NCBI GenBank assembly: GCA_006969385.1
Contig: CP030884.1
Location: 1,550,001 to 1,614,000, forward strand
Source: Planctomycetaceae bacterium
GTDB lineage: Bacteria > Planctomycetota > Phycisphaerae > UBA1845 > UTPLA1
DNA length: 64,000 bases
Reading direction: 5' to 3'
The first letter of the stretch is position 1. The number at the start of each line of letters is the position of its first letter. This document shows, one piece after another, positions 28,158-36,922 of the stretch. The notes under the pieces are model-generated. The model was not told the DNA's origin, ran no database searches, and saw only the letters and a list, made by a program, of their open reading frames with translations. The position numbers and the translations under genes are program-made.

Positions 28158-28238
28158 GCTCCCCCTTCAAGGGGAGTATGTGTGGGAGCGCGTAGTATCA
28201 AAAGTGTGATGAAATGTGTGCGTCACCGCGCTGGCCGT
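28158..28238. repeat. Family E repeat body, second copy
   Basis: About 85% identical over 81 bp to 27039-27118 (GCTCCCCCTTCAAGGGG to CGCTGGCCGT), in the same orientation. The right-hand hairpin of the first copy is missing. The two copies flank the PEP-CTERM gene at 27285-28010. Confidence 0.75.
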
Positions 28239-28252
28239 TAAAAATTCAACGC

Positions 28253-28879
28253 TCAGCGCCGCAAGACTTCGAGACGCGGCAGTTGCTCACCATCTTCGTC
28301 TTCGTTGGCATCATCGGGCGCATCGGCGACGTCATCGATCGGCTCGCTTTCAACCGTCAGTTCCGTCGAACTGATGTTATTCAGCACGAAGATCAGATTG
28401 TTACACTGCTCGACGGTGCCATAGACATCGAGCACCACGCGCACGGTGTACGTTCCCGCGGGTAGCCCGGCTTCAACGATCGTGCCGTCGTAATCGCCGC
28501 TCGCCACATTAAGCGGCGTTGCGTCGATCTCTTCGTAATACACCTCGGTATCACCGTCCAGAATGGTGATACTGGCGACGTATTCGCCGGTGAACCCAAA
28601 GTAATTCATGTTGCTGCCGCGCGTGAAGTGGGCGAACCATCGCACCCCAAAAGGGGTGTCGGCATAAACCGGGTCGCCGCTCACAAACGGCGAGTATGGA
28701 TCGACATCGATGATGAGCGCCCCGGCACCCAAATCGTTGCAATCGACCGGCGCGAACGGGTCGGTGCCGTCCACTTCGGTGGGCGTTGGTGTGCAGCCGC
28801 TCGTCAAAACGGCACACGCCAGCGCGACAGCCACGCCCCCGAGTTTTACATGCACATTGCTGCGTTGTTTGCTTCTCAT
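28253..28879 (-). CDS. Hypothetical lipoprotein
   Basis: A 208-residue predicted lipoprotein: signal peptide with lipobox LTSGC at about 25-29 (Cys29), then acidic TPTEVDGTD. The body is beta-rich (GEYVASITILDGDTEVYYEEID, GTYTVRVVLDVYG) and resembles an Ig-like or fibronectin-like fold by pattern only. The C-terminus is acidic (DDVADAPDDANEDEDG). No family recognised. It shares no operon partner; the nearest genes lie on the other strand or beyond 800 bp. Confidence 0.75.
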   Translation of the reverse strand: MRSKQRSNVHVKLGGVAVALACAVLTSGCTPTPTEVDGTDPFAPVDCNDLGAGALIIDVDPYSPFVSGDPVYADTPFGVRWFAHFTRGSNMNYFGFTGEYVASITILDGDTEVYYEEIDATPLNVASGDYDGTIVEAGLPAGTYTVRVVLDVYGTVEQCNNLIFVLNNISSTELTVESEPIDDVADAPDDANEDEDGEQLPRLEVLRR

Positions 28880-29686
28880 AACAAGCCTTTCTCGTTCTGG
28901 GCGTTCGCAACGCTCTGGGAATCGTCGAACGCGTCATCGTTTCGCAGCAGCGGTGTGCAACTGCCGTGCCAACAGTTGCCGCGCGGTCCACATGCGGCGT
29001 TCAATCAAGCATGCCTCAGCGTCTTAGGGAAAATCACGCGCTCAATGGGTGCGAGAGGTGGGTACACCCAAAAAATAAACGAAAATCGGGGCGGTTTTAC
29101 GATAGCCGCCGGTGCTTGCCGGTGCGTCTTCTATTGCCGCCGCTGCTTTTCATTGACGCGCCGACAGCCTGAATCGTGTGCCACGGTTCTATGAACAGTG
29201 CAAAGCGTGATTTGTCGTTAGAACGACGTAGTTTCTGTGGTTCATCAGAGTATTTTGTTGGGAGATTCGGAGTCATCGAGAAATGCGACCGTCGCTGGCT
29301 GCCGGTGGTCGGCTCGGTCGCCAGAGCAGGGTGCCACTGGTTGGCTTGGCCGCCAGTGCTCTCGGGCGCCGTGACATTCTTAGCAAACCCGCGAACCGTC
29401 GGCCGTATCGGCACTGTTCGAATGCCGTTCTGCAATACTGCATAATCACCAGCATGCGCCTACCGGCGGGCTGTTGGATTGGAATTGGTCGAGTTGTCGT
29501 GCGTATGAGGGGAGGGCTTCCGATGCATCGATACGGCCCACGGTCACGCGGTGGGGTTGAGTTGTTGCAGCGCTCGATGCACTGGCGGGCGAGCCGAGCA
29601 GTGGCACCCGTTTTCGACGCCGCCTGCGACAAAGTGCCGACAGTGCCACCCGCCGCGACTTGGGCTTTGGCATGCCAGCCGCCTAG
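28880..29686. other. 807-bp gap without a gene, holding an inverted repeat pair
   Basis: Several short open frames occur, none with a ribosome site or recognisable product, and some run across the repeats. It holds the REPIN-like pair 29329-29609. I see no RNA gene. Confidence 0.55.
29329..29609. repeat. Inverted repeat pair (family D), 31-bp arms
   Basis: Arms 29329-29359 and 29579-29609 are inverted copies with four mismatches in 31. Both start GGGTGCCACTG (read inward) and end CCGCCAGTGC. Each arm has CACTG/CAGTG self-complementarity. Spacer about 219 bp. A third partial copy (cagtgccaccc) lies at 29641-29651. Confidence 0.75.
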
Positions 29687-30808
29687 CTAGGCGTTCCGAG
29701 GGCACCGTTTAGATAAAATGACACAACTCCCTACGAGGAAAATCGTCGCCATACTCGGCTCCGGAACCATCGCAATCCAAGCCTCCGATTGATTGTTTGG
29801 ATTAAACCCCCTGCCAACGATGGTTCGACCATCGGATGAAATTGCTGTGGCAGCTTCTAACTGCCAACCATCCAACGCGGTACCGACATATGGCCTTAAA
29901 AGGTCCTGAAGTGACTGCATTCCATCGTTCTTCGTCCAAATAAATGCTTCGCGGCCATTGGCGCTACGGCCTTGTCCCACTACAACAGAACCGTCCGCCG
30001 ATACGTCAAATGCTCTGCTGTCGACCTGTCCCCCAGGCAAGTCGCCGAGCAAGGTCAGTCCATTGTCTTGCGCCCATACGAACGCTTCATTCGTCGGACC
30101 AGGGTCGGCCTCGCCCACGACAACCGATCCGTCTTGTGAAACACCCCAGCCAATACCGTCGATCCCGAGTCCAACCATGCCATCTTCTTCGGTCCAACGA
30201 AACGGTTCGATACCGATACTTGACCGACTACTTCCTACAATAACGGCGCCATCTGCTGAAACTGCTTCGGACACACTGAAGTCCATTCCTCCCGGCAAAT
30301 CTCCGATACCGACCATACCATCGGTTGGAGTCCATCGAAACGCTTGATTACCACTCGCACCGACGACCACATCGCCGTTTGCTGCCACACCATAGGCAAC
30401 ACTCGGTTCAGGTCCCTGAGAAAGATTTCCTATCCCGGTCATGCCAGCCGACTGAGTGTACTGAAACGCTTCAATGCCCAATGCCGATCTCGATTCACCC
30501 ACGATTGTGCCGCCATCGGGCGATATGGCGTACCCTCGACTTGTCTCAAATATGCCACCTTGTAGACTGCCCAACCCGACCATCCCGGTTGCTTCCGTCC
30601 ATCGAAACGCTTCGAAGTCAAGTGTGTCATCAGAACGCGCGAAACCCACCACGACGGATCCGTCGGCGGAAACATCAGTTGCACGACTGTTGATTACCGT
30701 GTTTGGTAGTCCGCCTAGTCTTCTGAAATTCGGTGTTGATGCGAAAAGCTCTAAAGGACTAATGGTTGACGCCCAGATACAAAAAACTAAACAGGTCGCT
30801 ATTTTCAT
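29687..30808 (-). CDS. HAF-repeat PEP-CTERM protein
   Basis: A 373-residue exported protein. Signal peptide (about 1-23), then about six repeats of the form VSADGSVVVGFARSxxxxEAFRWTExxGMVGLG, the extracellular HAF repeat, each about 45 residues and likely a beta-propeller-like fold. It ends with VPEPSMATIFLVGSCVILSKRCPRN: the PEP motif, hydrophobic helix and basic end of a PEP-CTERM sorting signal. Expected at the cell surface. The function of HAF repeats is unknown. Confidence 0.88.
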   Translation of the reverse strand: MKIATCLVFCIWASTISPLELFASTPNFRRLGGLPNTVINSRATDVSADGSVVVGFARSDDTLDFEAFRWTEATGMVGLGSLQGGIFETSRGYAISPDGGTIVGESRSALGIEAFQYTQSAGMTGIGNLSQGPEPSVAYGVAANGDVVVGASGNQAFRWTPTDGMVGIGDLPGGMDFSVSEAVSADGAVIVGSSRSSIGIEPFRWTEEDGMVGLGIDGIGWGVSQDGSVVVGEADPGPTNEAFVWAQDNGLTLLGDLPGGQVDSRAFDVSADGSVVVGQGRSANGREAFIWTKNDGMQSLQDLLRPYVGTALDGWQLEAATAISSDGRTIVGRGFNPNNQSEAWIAMVPEPSMATIFLVGSCVILSKRCPRNA

Positions 30809-30963
30809 CTTTCCTCTCCTCGGGAGCCAAAAAATACATAAGCTGTGGCGGGGAGTGTACCAGAACTAAAGTGGCCGTCGCAATATTTCCGCCCAGAAAA
30901 TGGAACTCGTCGAATGTAGATTCACGCATCGCCAGTGAAGTGTGGGGCAAAATAACTATAGTG

Positions 30964-31100
30964 GTAGGGTCCGCATCGCGGACCATATTGTCGAGAACAT
31001 GTACAGAAAGCGCGTTAATAGGTACTCTGAGGGATTGACGACGTTTAGCTTGTTTGATTCGCTCGTCGCGCCGGCAAGTGGTCTGCAGTGCGGACCCTAC
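30964..31100. repeat. 137-bp REPIN-like element (family B)
   Basis: Ends are GTAGGGTCCGCA (30964-30975) and its inverted copy TGCGGACCCTAC (31089-31100). The left end includes GGTCCGCATCGCGGACC, identical to 25632-25648. Another right-type end lies at 47783-47794. Same length as the family A element at 2103-2239, which may be chance. Confidence 0.75.
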
Positions 31101-31106
31101 AATTAC

Positions 31107-32717
31107 CTACATCCTAAACAAACTAGCCCGACGCTCGCCATACGCCCCATTCAAACTCGCCCCAATCCCCAGTGCCAGCACCATGCGCGTATCCGCCGGG
31201 TCGATCACACCGTCGTCCCAGAGGCGCGCTGTAGAGTAATACGCGTTGCCCTCCGCTTCGTACTTATCGAGGATCGGTTGTTTAAATGCCGCCGCGTCGG
31301 CGTCGGTCATGGGCGCGCCGCCTTTGCGGACTTGTTGATCGTTCTTGACGGTGGCGAGCACGTTGGCCGCTTGTTCGCCGCCCATCACGCTGATGCGGGC
31401 GTTGGGCCACATCCACATCAACCGCGGTTGATACGCCCGACCGCACATACCGTAGTTCCCCGCGCCGTAGCTGCCTCCGATGATGACGGTGAACTTTGGC
31501 ACGCACGCGTTGCTTACGGCGGCGACCATCTTGGCACCATCCTTGGCGATTCCGCCCGACTCGTACGCCTTGCCGACCATAAAGCCGGTGATGTTCTGCA
31601 AAAAGATGAGCGGTATGCCGCGCTGGCTGCATAGCTCGACAAAGTGCGCCGCCTTCTGCGCGCTTTCGCGAAAGAGCACGCCGTTGTTGGCCACGATGCC
31701 GCAGGGGTAGCCCCAGATGTGTGCGAAGCCGGTGACGACAGTCGTGCCGTAGAGCGCTTTGAATTCGTGAAAGCGGCTGCCGTCGACGAGTCGCGCGATA
31801 ACTTCGCGCACGTCGTAAGGCTTGCGAATGTCTTTATTGATAATGCCGTAAATCTCTTTGGTATCGTACGCGGGTTCTTCGACGGGTTGCAGCTTGAGCG
31901 TGTGCTTGGGCCGCTGATTGAGATGCTCGACGATGTGCCGCGTGATGGCCAACGCGTCTTCATCGTTGACGGCGTAATGGTCGGTCACGCCCGAGGTGCG
32001 ACAGTGTACGTCGGCACCGCCCAACTCTTCGGCGGTCACTTCTTCACCGGTGGCGGCCTTCACCAACGGCGGGCCCCCCAGAAAGATGGTGCCTTGTTCT
32101 TTGACGATCACGGTTTCATCACTCATGGCAGGCACATACGCGCCGCCGGCGGTGCAGCTACCGAGCACAACGGCGATTTGCGGAATGCCCTCGGCACTCA
32201 TGCGCGCCTGGTTATAAAAGATGCGACCGAAGTGATCGCGATCGGGAAAGACCTCCGCTTGTAATGGTAAGAACGCGCCGCCCGAGTCAACCAGATAGAT
32301 GCACGGCAAGTTGTTTTCTTGTGCGATCTCTTGGGCACGCAGGTGTTTCTTAACGGTAATCGGGTAGTACGTGCCGCCTTTGACGGTGGCATCGTTGGCA
32401 ACAATGACACACTCGCGCCCGGCGATGCGCCCGATACCGCTGACCATCCCGGCGGCGGGGGCGTCGTTGTCGTACATGTCATTCGCGGCCAGCGGGCTGA
32501 ATTCGAGAAAGGGGCTATCGGGATCGATGAGCGCATCGATGCGATCGCGCACCACGAGCTTACCGCGCGATTGATGGCGTTCGATGGCCGCCGGTCCGCC
32601 GCCTTGTTTCACGACATTGATCTTCTCGCGCAGCGTCTGCACGAGGTCGGCCATGTGTCGGCTGTTTTCGCTGAAGGTATCGTCGTTGGTGTTGATTTTG
32701 GATTGAATGACGTCCAT
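31107..32717 (-). CDS. Acyl-CoA carboxylase carboxyltransferase subunit (methylcrotonyl-CoA type)
   Basis: A biotin-dependent carboxyltransferase, about 536 residues from ATG 32717. Seen: the N-terminal crotonase-like region ([30 protein letters not shown]), the oxyanion motif around [12 protein letters not shown], and in the C-terminal half [39 protein letters not shown]; this pattern and length fit methylcrotonyl-CoA carboxylase beta (MccB/LiuB) rather than PccB or AccD. It would act in leucine breakdown. The upstream frame to 32834 crosses a dispersed repeat and is rejected. No alpha/biotin-carboxylase, isovaleryl-CoA dehydrogenase or hydratase gene is adjacent. Confidence 0.93.
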   Translation of the reverse strand: MDVIQSKINTNDDTFSENSRHMADLVQTLREKINVVKQGGGPAAIERHQSRGKLVVRDRIDALIDPDSPFLEFSPLAANDMYDNDAPAAGMVSGIGRIAGRECVIVANDATVKGGTYYPITVKKHLRAQEIAQENNLPCIYLVDSGGAFLPLQAEVFPDRDHFGRIFYNQARMSAEGIPQIAVVLGSCTAGGAYVPAMSDETVIVKEQGTIFLGGPPLVKAATGEEVTAEELGGADVHCRTSGVTDHYAVNDEDALAITRHIVEHLNQRPKHTLKLQPVEEPAYDTKEIYGIINKDIRKPYDVREVIARLVDGSRFHEFKALYGTTVVTGFAHIWGYPCGIVANNGVLFRESAQKAAHFVELCSQRGIPLIFLQNITGFMVGKAYESGGIAKDGAKMVAAVSNACVPKFTVIIGGSYGAGNYGMCGRAYQPRLMWMWPNARISVMGGEQAANVLATVKNDQQVRKGGAPMTDADAAAFKQPILDKYEAEGNAYYSTARLWDDGVIDPADTRMVLALGIGASLNGAYGERRASLFRM

Positions 32718-32794
32718 GGATAATGCTCTGTTGGATCGTTGTGCGGTGTTAAGTGCTCGCGCTGGAGCAACTTTCGTAACTGGCAATGCCTCGG

Positions 32795-32824
32795 CCGCGC
32801 TGTGGCACCGGTTTGTAACCGGTG
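32795..32824. repeat. Dispersed hairpin repeat (family C, copy 2)
   Basis: One-base variant of 4686-4715 (TTTA changed to TTTG). It lies upstream of the carboxyltransferase gene. Confidence 0.75.
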
Positions 32825-32995
32825 ATGCTGCCACACGGATGGTAATTTATTCAGCGGCCTTCTCCGAACCGAAATGTAATGCGATTGAGGCGAAAGGGGT
32901 AGTATTGCGGGCGGGGGTCGGGTCCCGCAATATGGTGGCAGTGGAAGACAAGGGCTCTTAATAGTCTGTAAAACGCACGCATAGGAGAGATCACC

Positions 32996-35248
32996 GTGTC
33001 AAAATTCAACACCATCATCACGGCCGGATTATGCACGCAACTGCTATGGTCAATGCCCGTTCATGCCGAGCATCACGAGGCCGACATGGCAACCGTCTTT
33101 CCGCAAGAAACGGTGCTGTTCGTCGGCTTGTCGGGCATGCAACATCTTGACGGCATCGACGATGACAACTTGCAGAAACGTTGCTTGGGCGATCCGGAAT
33201 TTAAGGCGTTCTATTCCGCGCTGTACGGCGCACTCGATGCGTTCTTGCAAAAGACGATGCGCGAACAGGGCATGCCGAAGGAGCTGCACGATAGCGGCTT
33301 GCGCTTATTGGAGTCACTCACCCTGCATCCGGTGGGGGTCGGGCTGATCGGTCTCAAGATCGGCGAGGGCGGGCCCACCGTAGATGCCGCGCTCGTTTGC
33401 CGCGCGGGTAAGACAGCAGCAAAAATGCAGGCCGATTTGACGACAATGTTACGACTCATGGGTGCGCCGGTCGAAGCCGATGGCGCGACGACACGCGTAC
33501 AGTTGCCGTTGCCGGGTGGGTTAGCGTTTAGCGCTGTCGATGACTGTTTCGTCTTGACGGTCGGAGCCAACGCCGAGCGCTTAATCACCAATGGCGTGCG
33601 CGGTGATGGATCGTCACTGCGCGATCATGCGGGCTTGAAAGCAGCACGGCAACGCATCAAGGGCAATGACAAGACGCGCACAGGTATGTTGTTTGTGAAC
33701 GTCATAGAAGCGCGTCGGTTGTACGAAACGTATCTACCGATGGCACCCGATGTTGACGCCGAAGAACTCAAAGTCGGCATGCAAATCATGGATGCTCTCG
33801 GCCTCGAAGGGTTGGAGTCAATTTGCTTAGAAGGTCATCTCGTCGGTGGGGCGAGTTACACCGGCTTGTTCTGTCATACGCCGCGCGGTGGTCGTGGATT
33901 GTTGGCGACCAGCGGCACCAAGCGCTTGACTGAAGAGGATCTGGCGCTGATTCCGAAAGACCCCACCTTCGCCTTTGCCAGCAACATGGATTTGGCTGGT
34001 GGATTCACCGCGATGATGAATGGCATTAAGCAGGCACCTCCGGAAGTGAGCGAGCAGATCGAGGGCGGCCTGCAACAAGTCGAGGGCATGCTTGGCTTTA
34101 GGATTGTCGACCTATTGGGCAAGTTTGGCGATACGTTCGCCATTTACGACGCGCCCGAGAATGGCGGCTTTTGGTTTAGCGGCGTCACGTTGATCGCGGA
34201 TTGCAATGATGTTGAGGGTCTCGGCAGTCTGGTCGCGCGGATGGCGGGCCTGGGTTCGCAAATGGCGGGTGAAGAACTCGACATGAACATTCGCACCCAA
34301 CAGCACGGCAAGCACAAGATTTCATTCGTCAACAGCAGGGGCCTGCCCATCCCGATCGCGCCGGCATGGGCCGCGTACAAAGGCCGCGTCATCATGGCGC
34401 TCTATCCGCAAATGGTCCGCGGTGCGTTGGATCGGCTGGATAAAGGCGACCGCGCCGATTCGCTGTTGACCAATGCCGAGTTTCAGCACGGGTTCAAAAC
34501 GCTCGGCGAACTTGGTACGACGGTCAGTTTCGTCGACACGCGCAACGGTGCGGCGGCGGCATACCCGTGGATACTCGGTTTCGCGCAAGCGGGCGTATCA
34601 ATGGCGCAAAAGGAAGGTGTGGATATCGACATCACCGCCATGCCGTCCTATCGCACGGTCGCGCAATACATTCATAATGAGGTGACGGCGCGGCAGGTGT
34701 TTGACGAGGGCACGCTCTTCGCATCGTTCGGCAATAAGCCGATCGGTTTCAGCACCTTCGCCGGCGGCCAGTTGGTGACCTCTGCGTTGGGGGCGTCAAT
34801 CATGCTTCCGGCGCTGGTCGAGGCGCGGGGCGTGGCCAAGCGATCTGTCTGTGCGGAAAATATGAATCAGATTGCTATGGCGATGTATTTGAAAGCCATG
34901 CCTCCAGAAGAGGAAGAGGTTCGTGACACGAAGTTTCCCGATAACTTTAAGGAACTACTGGAAGCGGACTTCTTGAAAAAGAAGCATTTAATTTGTCCCG
35001 ACTCTGGATTGACCGAGTTGAAAGACCTTGACGACTGTTATGTCATCGTTCCGGGAGAAAGTACATTCGGATGGCCAAACAATATTATTGTCTATGAGCG
35101 ACCCGGCCATCACGGGAACGAGGGGACGCATATCGTACTGCAGACCGGTGAGACGAAGTTTGTTTCGCTGGATGAATTCGAGTGGTTGCTGAGCGATACG
35201 AAGAAGCGGCTGAAAGAAAAAGCCAGTTCCGCAGATGCTGGCGATTAG
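32996..35248 (+). CDS. Large exported protein with a pseudopilin-like C-terminal segment
   Basis: A 750-residue secreted or periplasmic protein. GTG start with AGGAG upstream; signal peptide ends at about VHA. The first 590 residues are an unassigned mostly alpha/beta region containing TVFPQETVLFVGLSGMQHL and repeated AATTRVQLPLPGGLAF-like strands, of the type seen in large planctomycete periplasmic proteins (loosely DUF3352-like). Near 600-640 it has SIMLPALVEARGVAKRSVCAENMNQIAMAMYLK, which matches the helix after the prepilin signal in many planctomycete pseudopilins (LLPALxxARExAxRxxCxxNLxQIGxA). The rest (LICPDSGLTELKDLDDCYVIVPG) also resembles their C-terminal domain. So the gene looks like a periplasmic domain joined to a pilin-type domain without its N-terminal hydrophobic leader. 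Confidence 0.75.
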   Translation: MSKFNTIITAGLCTQLLWSMPVHAEHHEADMATVFPQETVLFVGLSGMQHLDGIDDDNLQKRCLGDPEFKAFYSALYGALDAFLQKTMREQGMPKELHDSGLRLLESLTLHPVGVGLIGLKIGEGGPTVDAALVCRAGKTAAKMQADLTTMLRLMGAPVEADGATTRVQLPLPGGLAFSAVDDCFVLTVGANAERLITNGVRGDGSSLRDHAGLKAARQRIKGNDKTRTGMLFVNVIEARRLYETYLPMAPDVDAEELKVGMQIMDALGLEGLESICLEGHLVGGASYTGLFCHTPRGGRGLLATSGTKRLTEEDLALIPKDPTFAFASNMDLAGGFTAMMNGIKQAPPEVSEQIEGGLQQVEGMLGFRIVDLLGKFGDTFAIYDAPENGGFWFSGVTLIADCNDVEGLGSLVARMAGLGSQMAGEELDMNIRTQQHGKHKISFVNSRGLPIPIAPAWAAYKGRVIMALYPQMVRGALDRLDKGDRADSLLTNAEFQHGFKTLGELGTTVSFVDTRNGAAAAYPWILGFAQAGVSMAQKEGVDIDITAMPSYRTVAQYIHNEVTARQVFDEGTLFASFGNKPIGFSTFAGGQLVTSALGASIMLPALVEARGVAKRSVCAENMNQIAMAMYLKAMPPEEEEVRDTKFPDNFKELLEADFLKKKHLICPDSGLTELKDLDDCYVIVPGESTFGWPNNIIVYERPGHHGNEGTHIVLQTGETKFVSLDEFEWLLSDTKKRLKEKASSADAGD

Positions 35249-35290
35249 TGCAGTAGCGGGAGACGAGCGATATAGCTCGAATAGTTCGAA

Positions 35291-36253
35291 ATGATACCTG
35301 ACCAACTCACCATCGCCGCTGCCCAAATCGCGCCCGTCTTCCTCGATCGCGCTGCGACGACAACCAAGATCGTGCAAACGATCCACGATGCCGCCGCGCG
35401 TGGAGCGCAGCTCGTCTGTTTCGGTGAAACGCTGCTACCGGCGTATCCGCTGTGGCTTACGCGCACCGACGGCGCGCGCTTCGAGTCCGACGTACAGAAG
35501 GAACTGCACGCGCTCTATCTCGATCAGGCCGTCTGCATCGAGGCGGGGCACCTACAGCCCATCTGCGACGCGGCCCAGGAAAAGCGCATCGCCGTCGTCC
35601 TTGGAATCGCGGAACGGCCTGCCGATCGCGGCGGTCATACGATCTACTGCTCGTGCGTGTACATAAATGAACAAGGAAGCATCGAGTCGGTCCATCGCAA
35701 GCTGATGCCGACCTATGAAGAGCGCTTGTCCTGGGGTGTTGGTGATGGCGCGGGCTTGGTGACGCATCCACTGGGCCCGTTCACCGTCGGAGCGCTGAAT
35801 TGTTGGGAAAATTGGATTCCGTTGGCGCGGGCGGCGCTGTATGCGGCCGGTGAAGATTTACACGTGGCCATATGGCCGGGAGATCAGCGCCTCACGCAGG
35901 ATATCACCCGCTTCATCGCGAAAGAGTCGCGCTCATTTGTGCTAAGCGTGGGCTCGATCATCCGTGCCGACGATATTCCCGCGACGGTTCCGTATCGCGA
36001 TCAGATGTGTGACGCCGGTGAGACGATTTACGACGGCGGCAGTTGCATTGCCGGGCCCGACGGCAATTGGCTAGTGGAACCGGTCACCAACAAAGAAGAT
36101 TTGATCATCGCCAAGATCGATCACGCCCAGGTCCGCCGCGAGCGGCAGAATTTTGACCCGGTCGGTCATTACGCACGGCCCGAAGTGCTGCAGTTGACCG
36201 TCGATCGTCGCCGTCACGCGGCGGCGCGGTTTATCGAAGAAAATCGAGATTAA
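35291..36253 (+). CDS. Nitrilase-family carbon-nitrogen hydrolase
   Basis: A 320-residue enzyme of the true nitrilase branch. Triad: Glu46 (FGETLLPAYP), Lys137 (HRKLMPTYEE) and Cys171 (GALNCWENWIPLAR, the nitrilase signature). RKLMPTYEERLSWGVGDG is typical of nitrilases and cyanide hydratases, which hydrolyse nitriles to acids; the substrate is unknown. It starts 42 bases after the large exported protein. Length is close to bacterial nitrilases (about 320-340). Confidence 0.92.
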   Translation: MIPDQLTIAAAQIAPVFLDRAATTTKIVQTIHDAAARGAQLVCFGETLLPAYPLWLTRTDGARFESDVQKELHALYLDQAVCIEAGHLQPICDAAQEKRIAVVLGIAERPADRGGHTIYCSCVYINEQGSIESVHRKLMPTYEERLSWGVGDGAGLVTHPLGPFTVGALNCWENWIPLARAALYAAGEDLHVAIWPGDQRLTQDITRFIAKESRSFVLSVGSIIRADDIPATVPYRDQMCDAGETIYDGGSCIAGPDGNWLVEPVTNKEDLIIAKIDHAQVRRERQNFDPVGHYARPEVLQLTVDRRRHAAARFIEENRD

Positions 36254-36430
36254 TTTTCATTTAGCCCTTACCAATGCGCCGCGCGCCTAATTTATTGCGA
36301 TGGTGGAAATCCGAATTTAACCATCGCTGCCACAAAGGTTAATATTCGCCGCTGCTTATATTCGCCGACCCGTATAATCGGAATCGCAAGCCTATTTTAA
36401 AAACACGTTGATTCGCGACACCCCAAATGT

Positions 36431-36440
36431 TACAATTGTA
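36431..36440. promoter_or_regulatory. BlaI/CopY-type operator
   Basis: TACAATTGTA, a perfect palindrome of the TACAnnTGTA form bound by BlaI, MecI and CopY repressors, 52 bp before the regulator start. Autoregulation is inferred. Confidence 0.75.
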
Positions 36441-36492
36441 GTAAGAAAGTGACGGACGTAGCAGTAGCGCCCCCGGCAAAGGATCGCCTGAT

Positions 36493-36882
36493 ATGAAGCT
36501 CAGTGATGGTGAATGGAAAGTTATGCAAGTCGTCTGGGAGCAACAAGAGGTTGCCGCCCGCGACGTGTTCGATGCTTTGGAAGAAGAGACCGAGTGGGCC
36601 TATACCACCGTGAAGACGATGCTGACGCGGTTGGCCGAAAAGGGTGCTTTGGCGATGCACAAACGCGGCAACGTCAGTGTATTCAAACCGCTGATCAGCC
36701 GTGCCGAGGCACGCCGTTCGGATTTACGTGGCTTGGTCGAACGGGCCTTCGACGGCGCCTTCGGGCCCATGTTGCAGTTTTTGATCGAGGATAAATCGCT
36801 GTCGGCCAAAGAGCGCCGCAAATTGCAAGGATTGCTCGAAGAGTTGGAAGCAGAAAACAAAACGAAGCGCAAAGGTAAATAA
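36493..36882 (+). CDS. BlaI/MecI/CopY-family repressor
   Basis: A 129-residue winged-helix regulator. Seen: LSDGEWKVMQVVWEQQEVAARDVFDAL, the helix-turn-helix with WAYTTVKTMLTRLAEKGAL, and the dimerisation region; family start and length are normal. The cleavage site used by BlaR1-type proteases lies between helices in the family but cannot be marked here. It is followed 40 bases on by an M56 peptidase, its classical partner. No beta-lactamase or penicillin-binding protein follows, so the regulon is unknown. Confidence 0.92.
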   Translation: MKLSDGEWKVMQVVWEQQEVAARDVFDALEEETEWAYTTVKTMLTRLAEKGALAMHKRGNVSVFKPLISRAEARRSDLRGLVERAFDGAFGPMLQFLIEDKSLSAKERRKLQGLLEELEAENKTKRKGK

Positions 36883-36922
36883 GCCGCGTTTAAGAGTTTT
36901 CGGTTTTGTTTGAGACCTCATC

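Noticed and set aside
30942..32264. Two plus-strand open frames of about 230 and 206 residues
   Set aside because: They are antisense to the carboxyltransferase gene, which has all family motifs.
32718..32834. N-terminal extension of the carboxyltransferase frame to 32834
   Set aside because: It includes the dispersed repeat at 32795-32824 and adds residues not found in the family; the ATG at 32717 fits the usual length.
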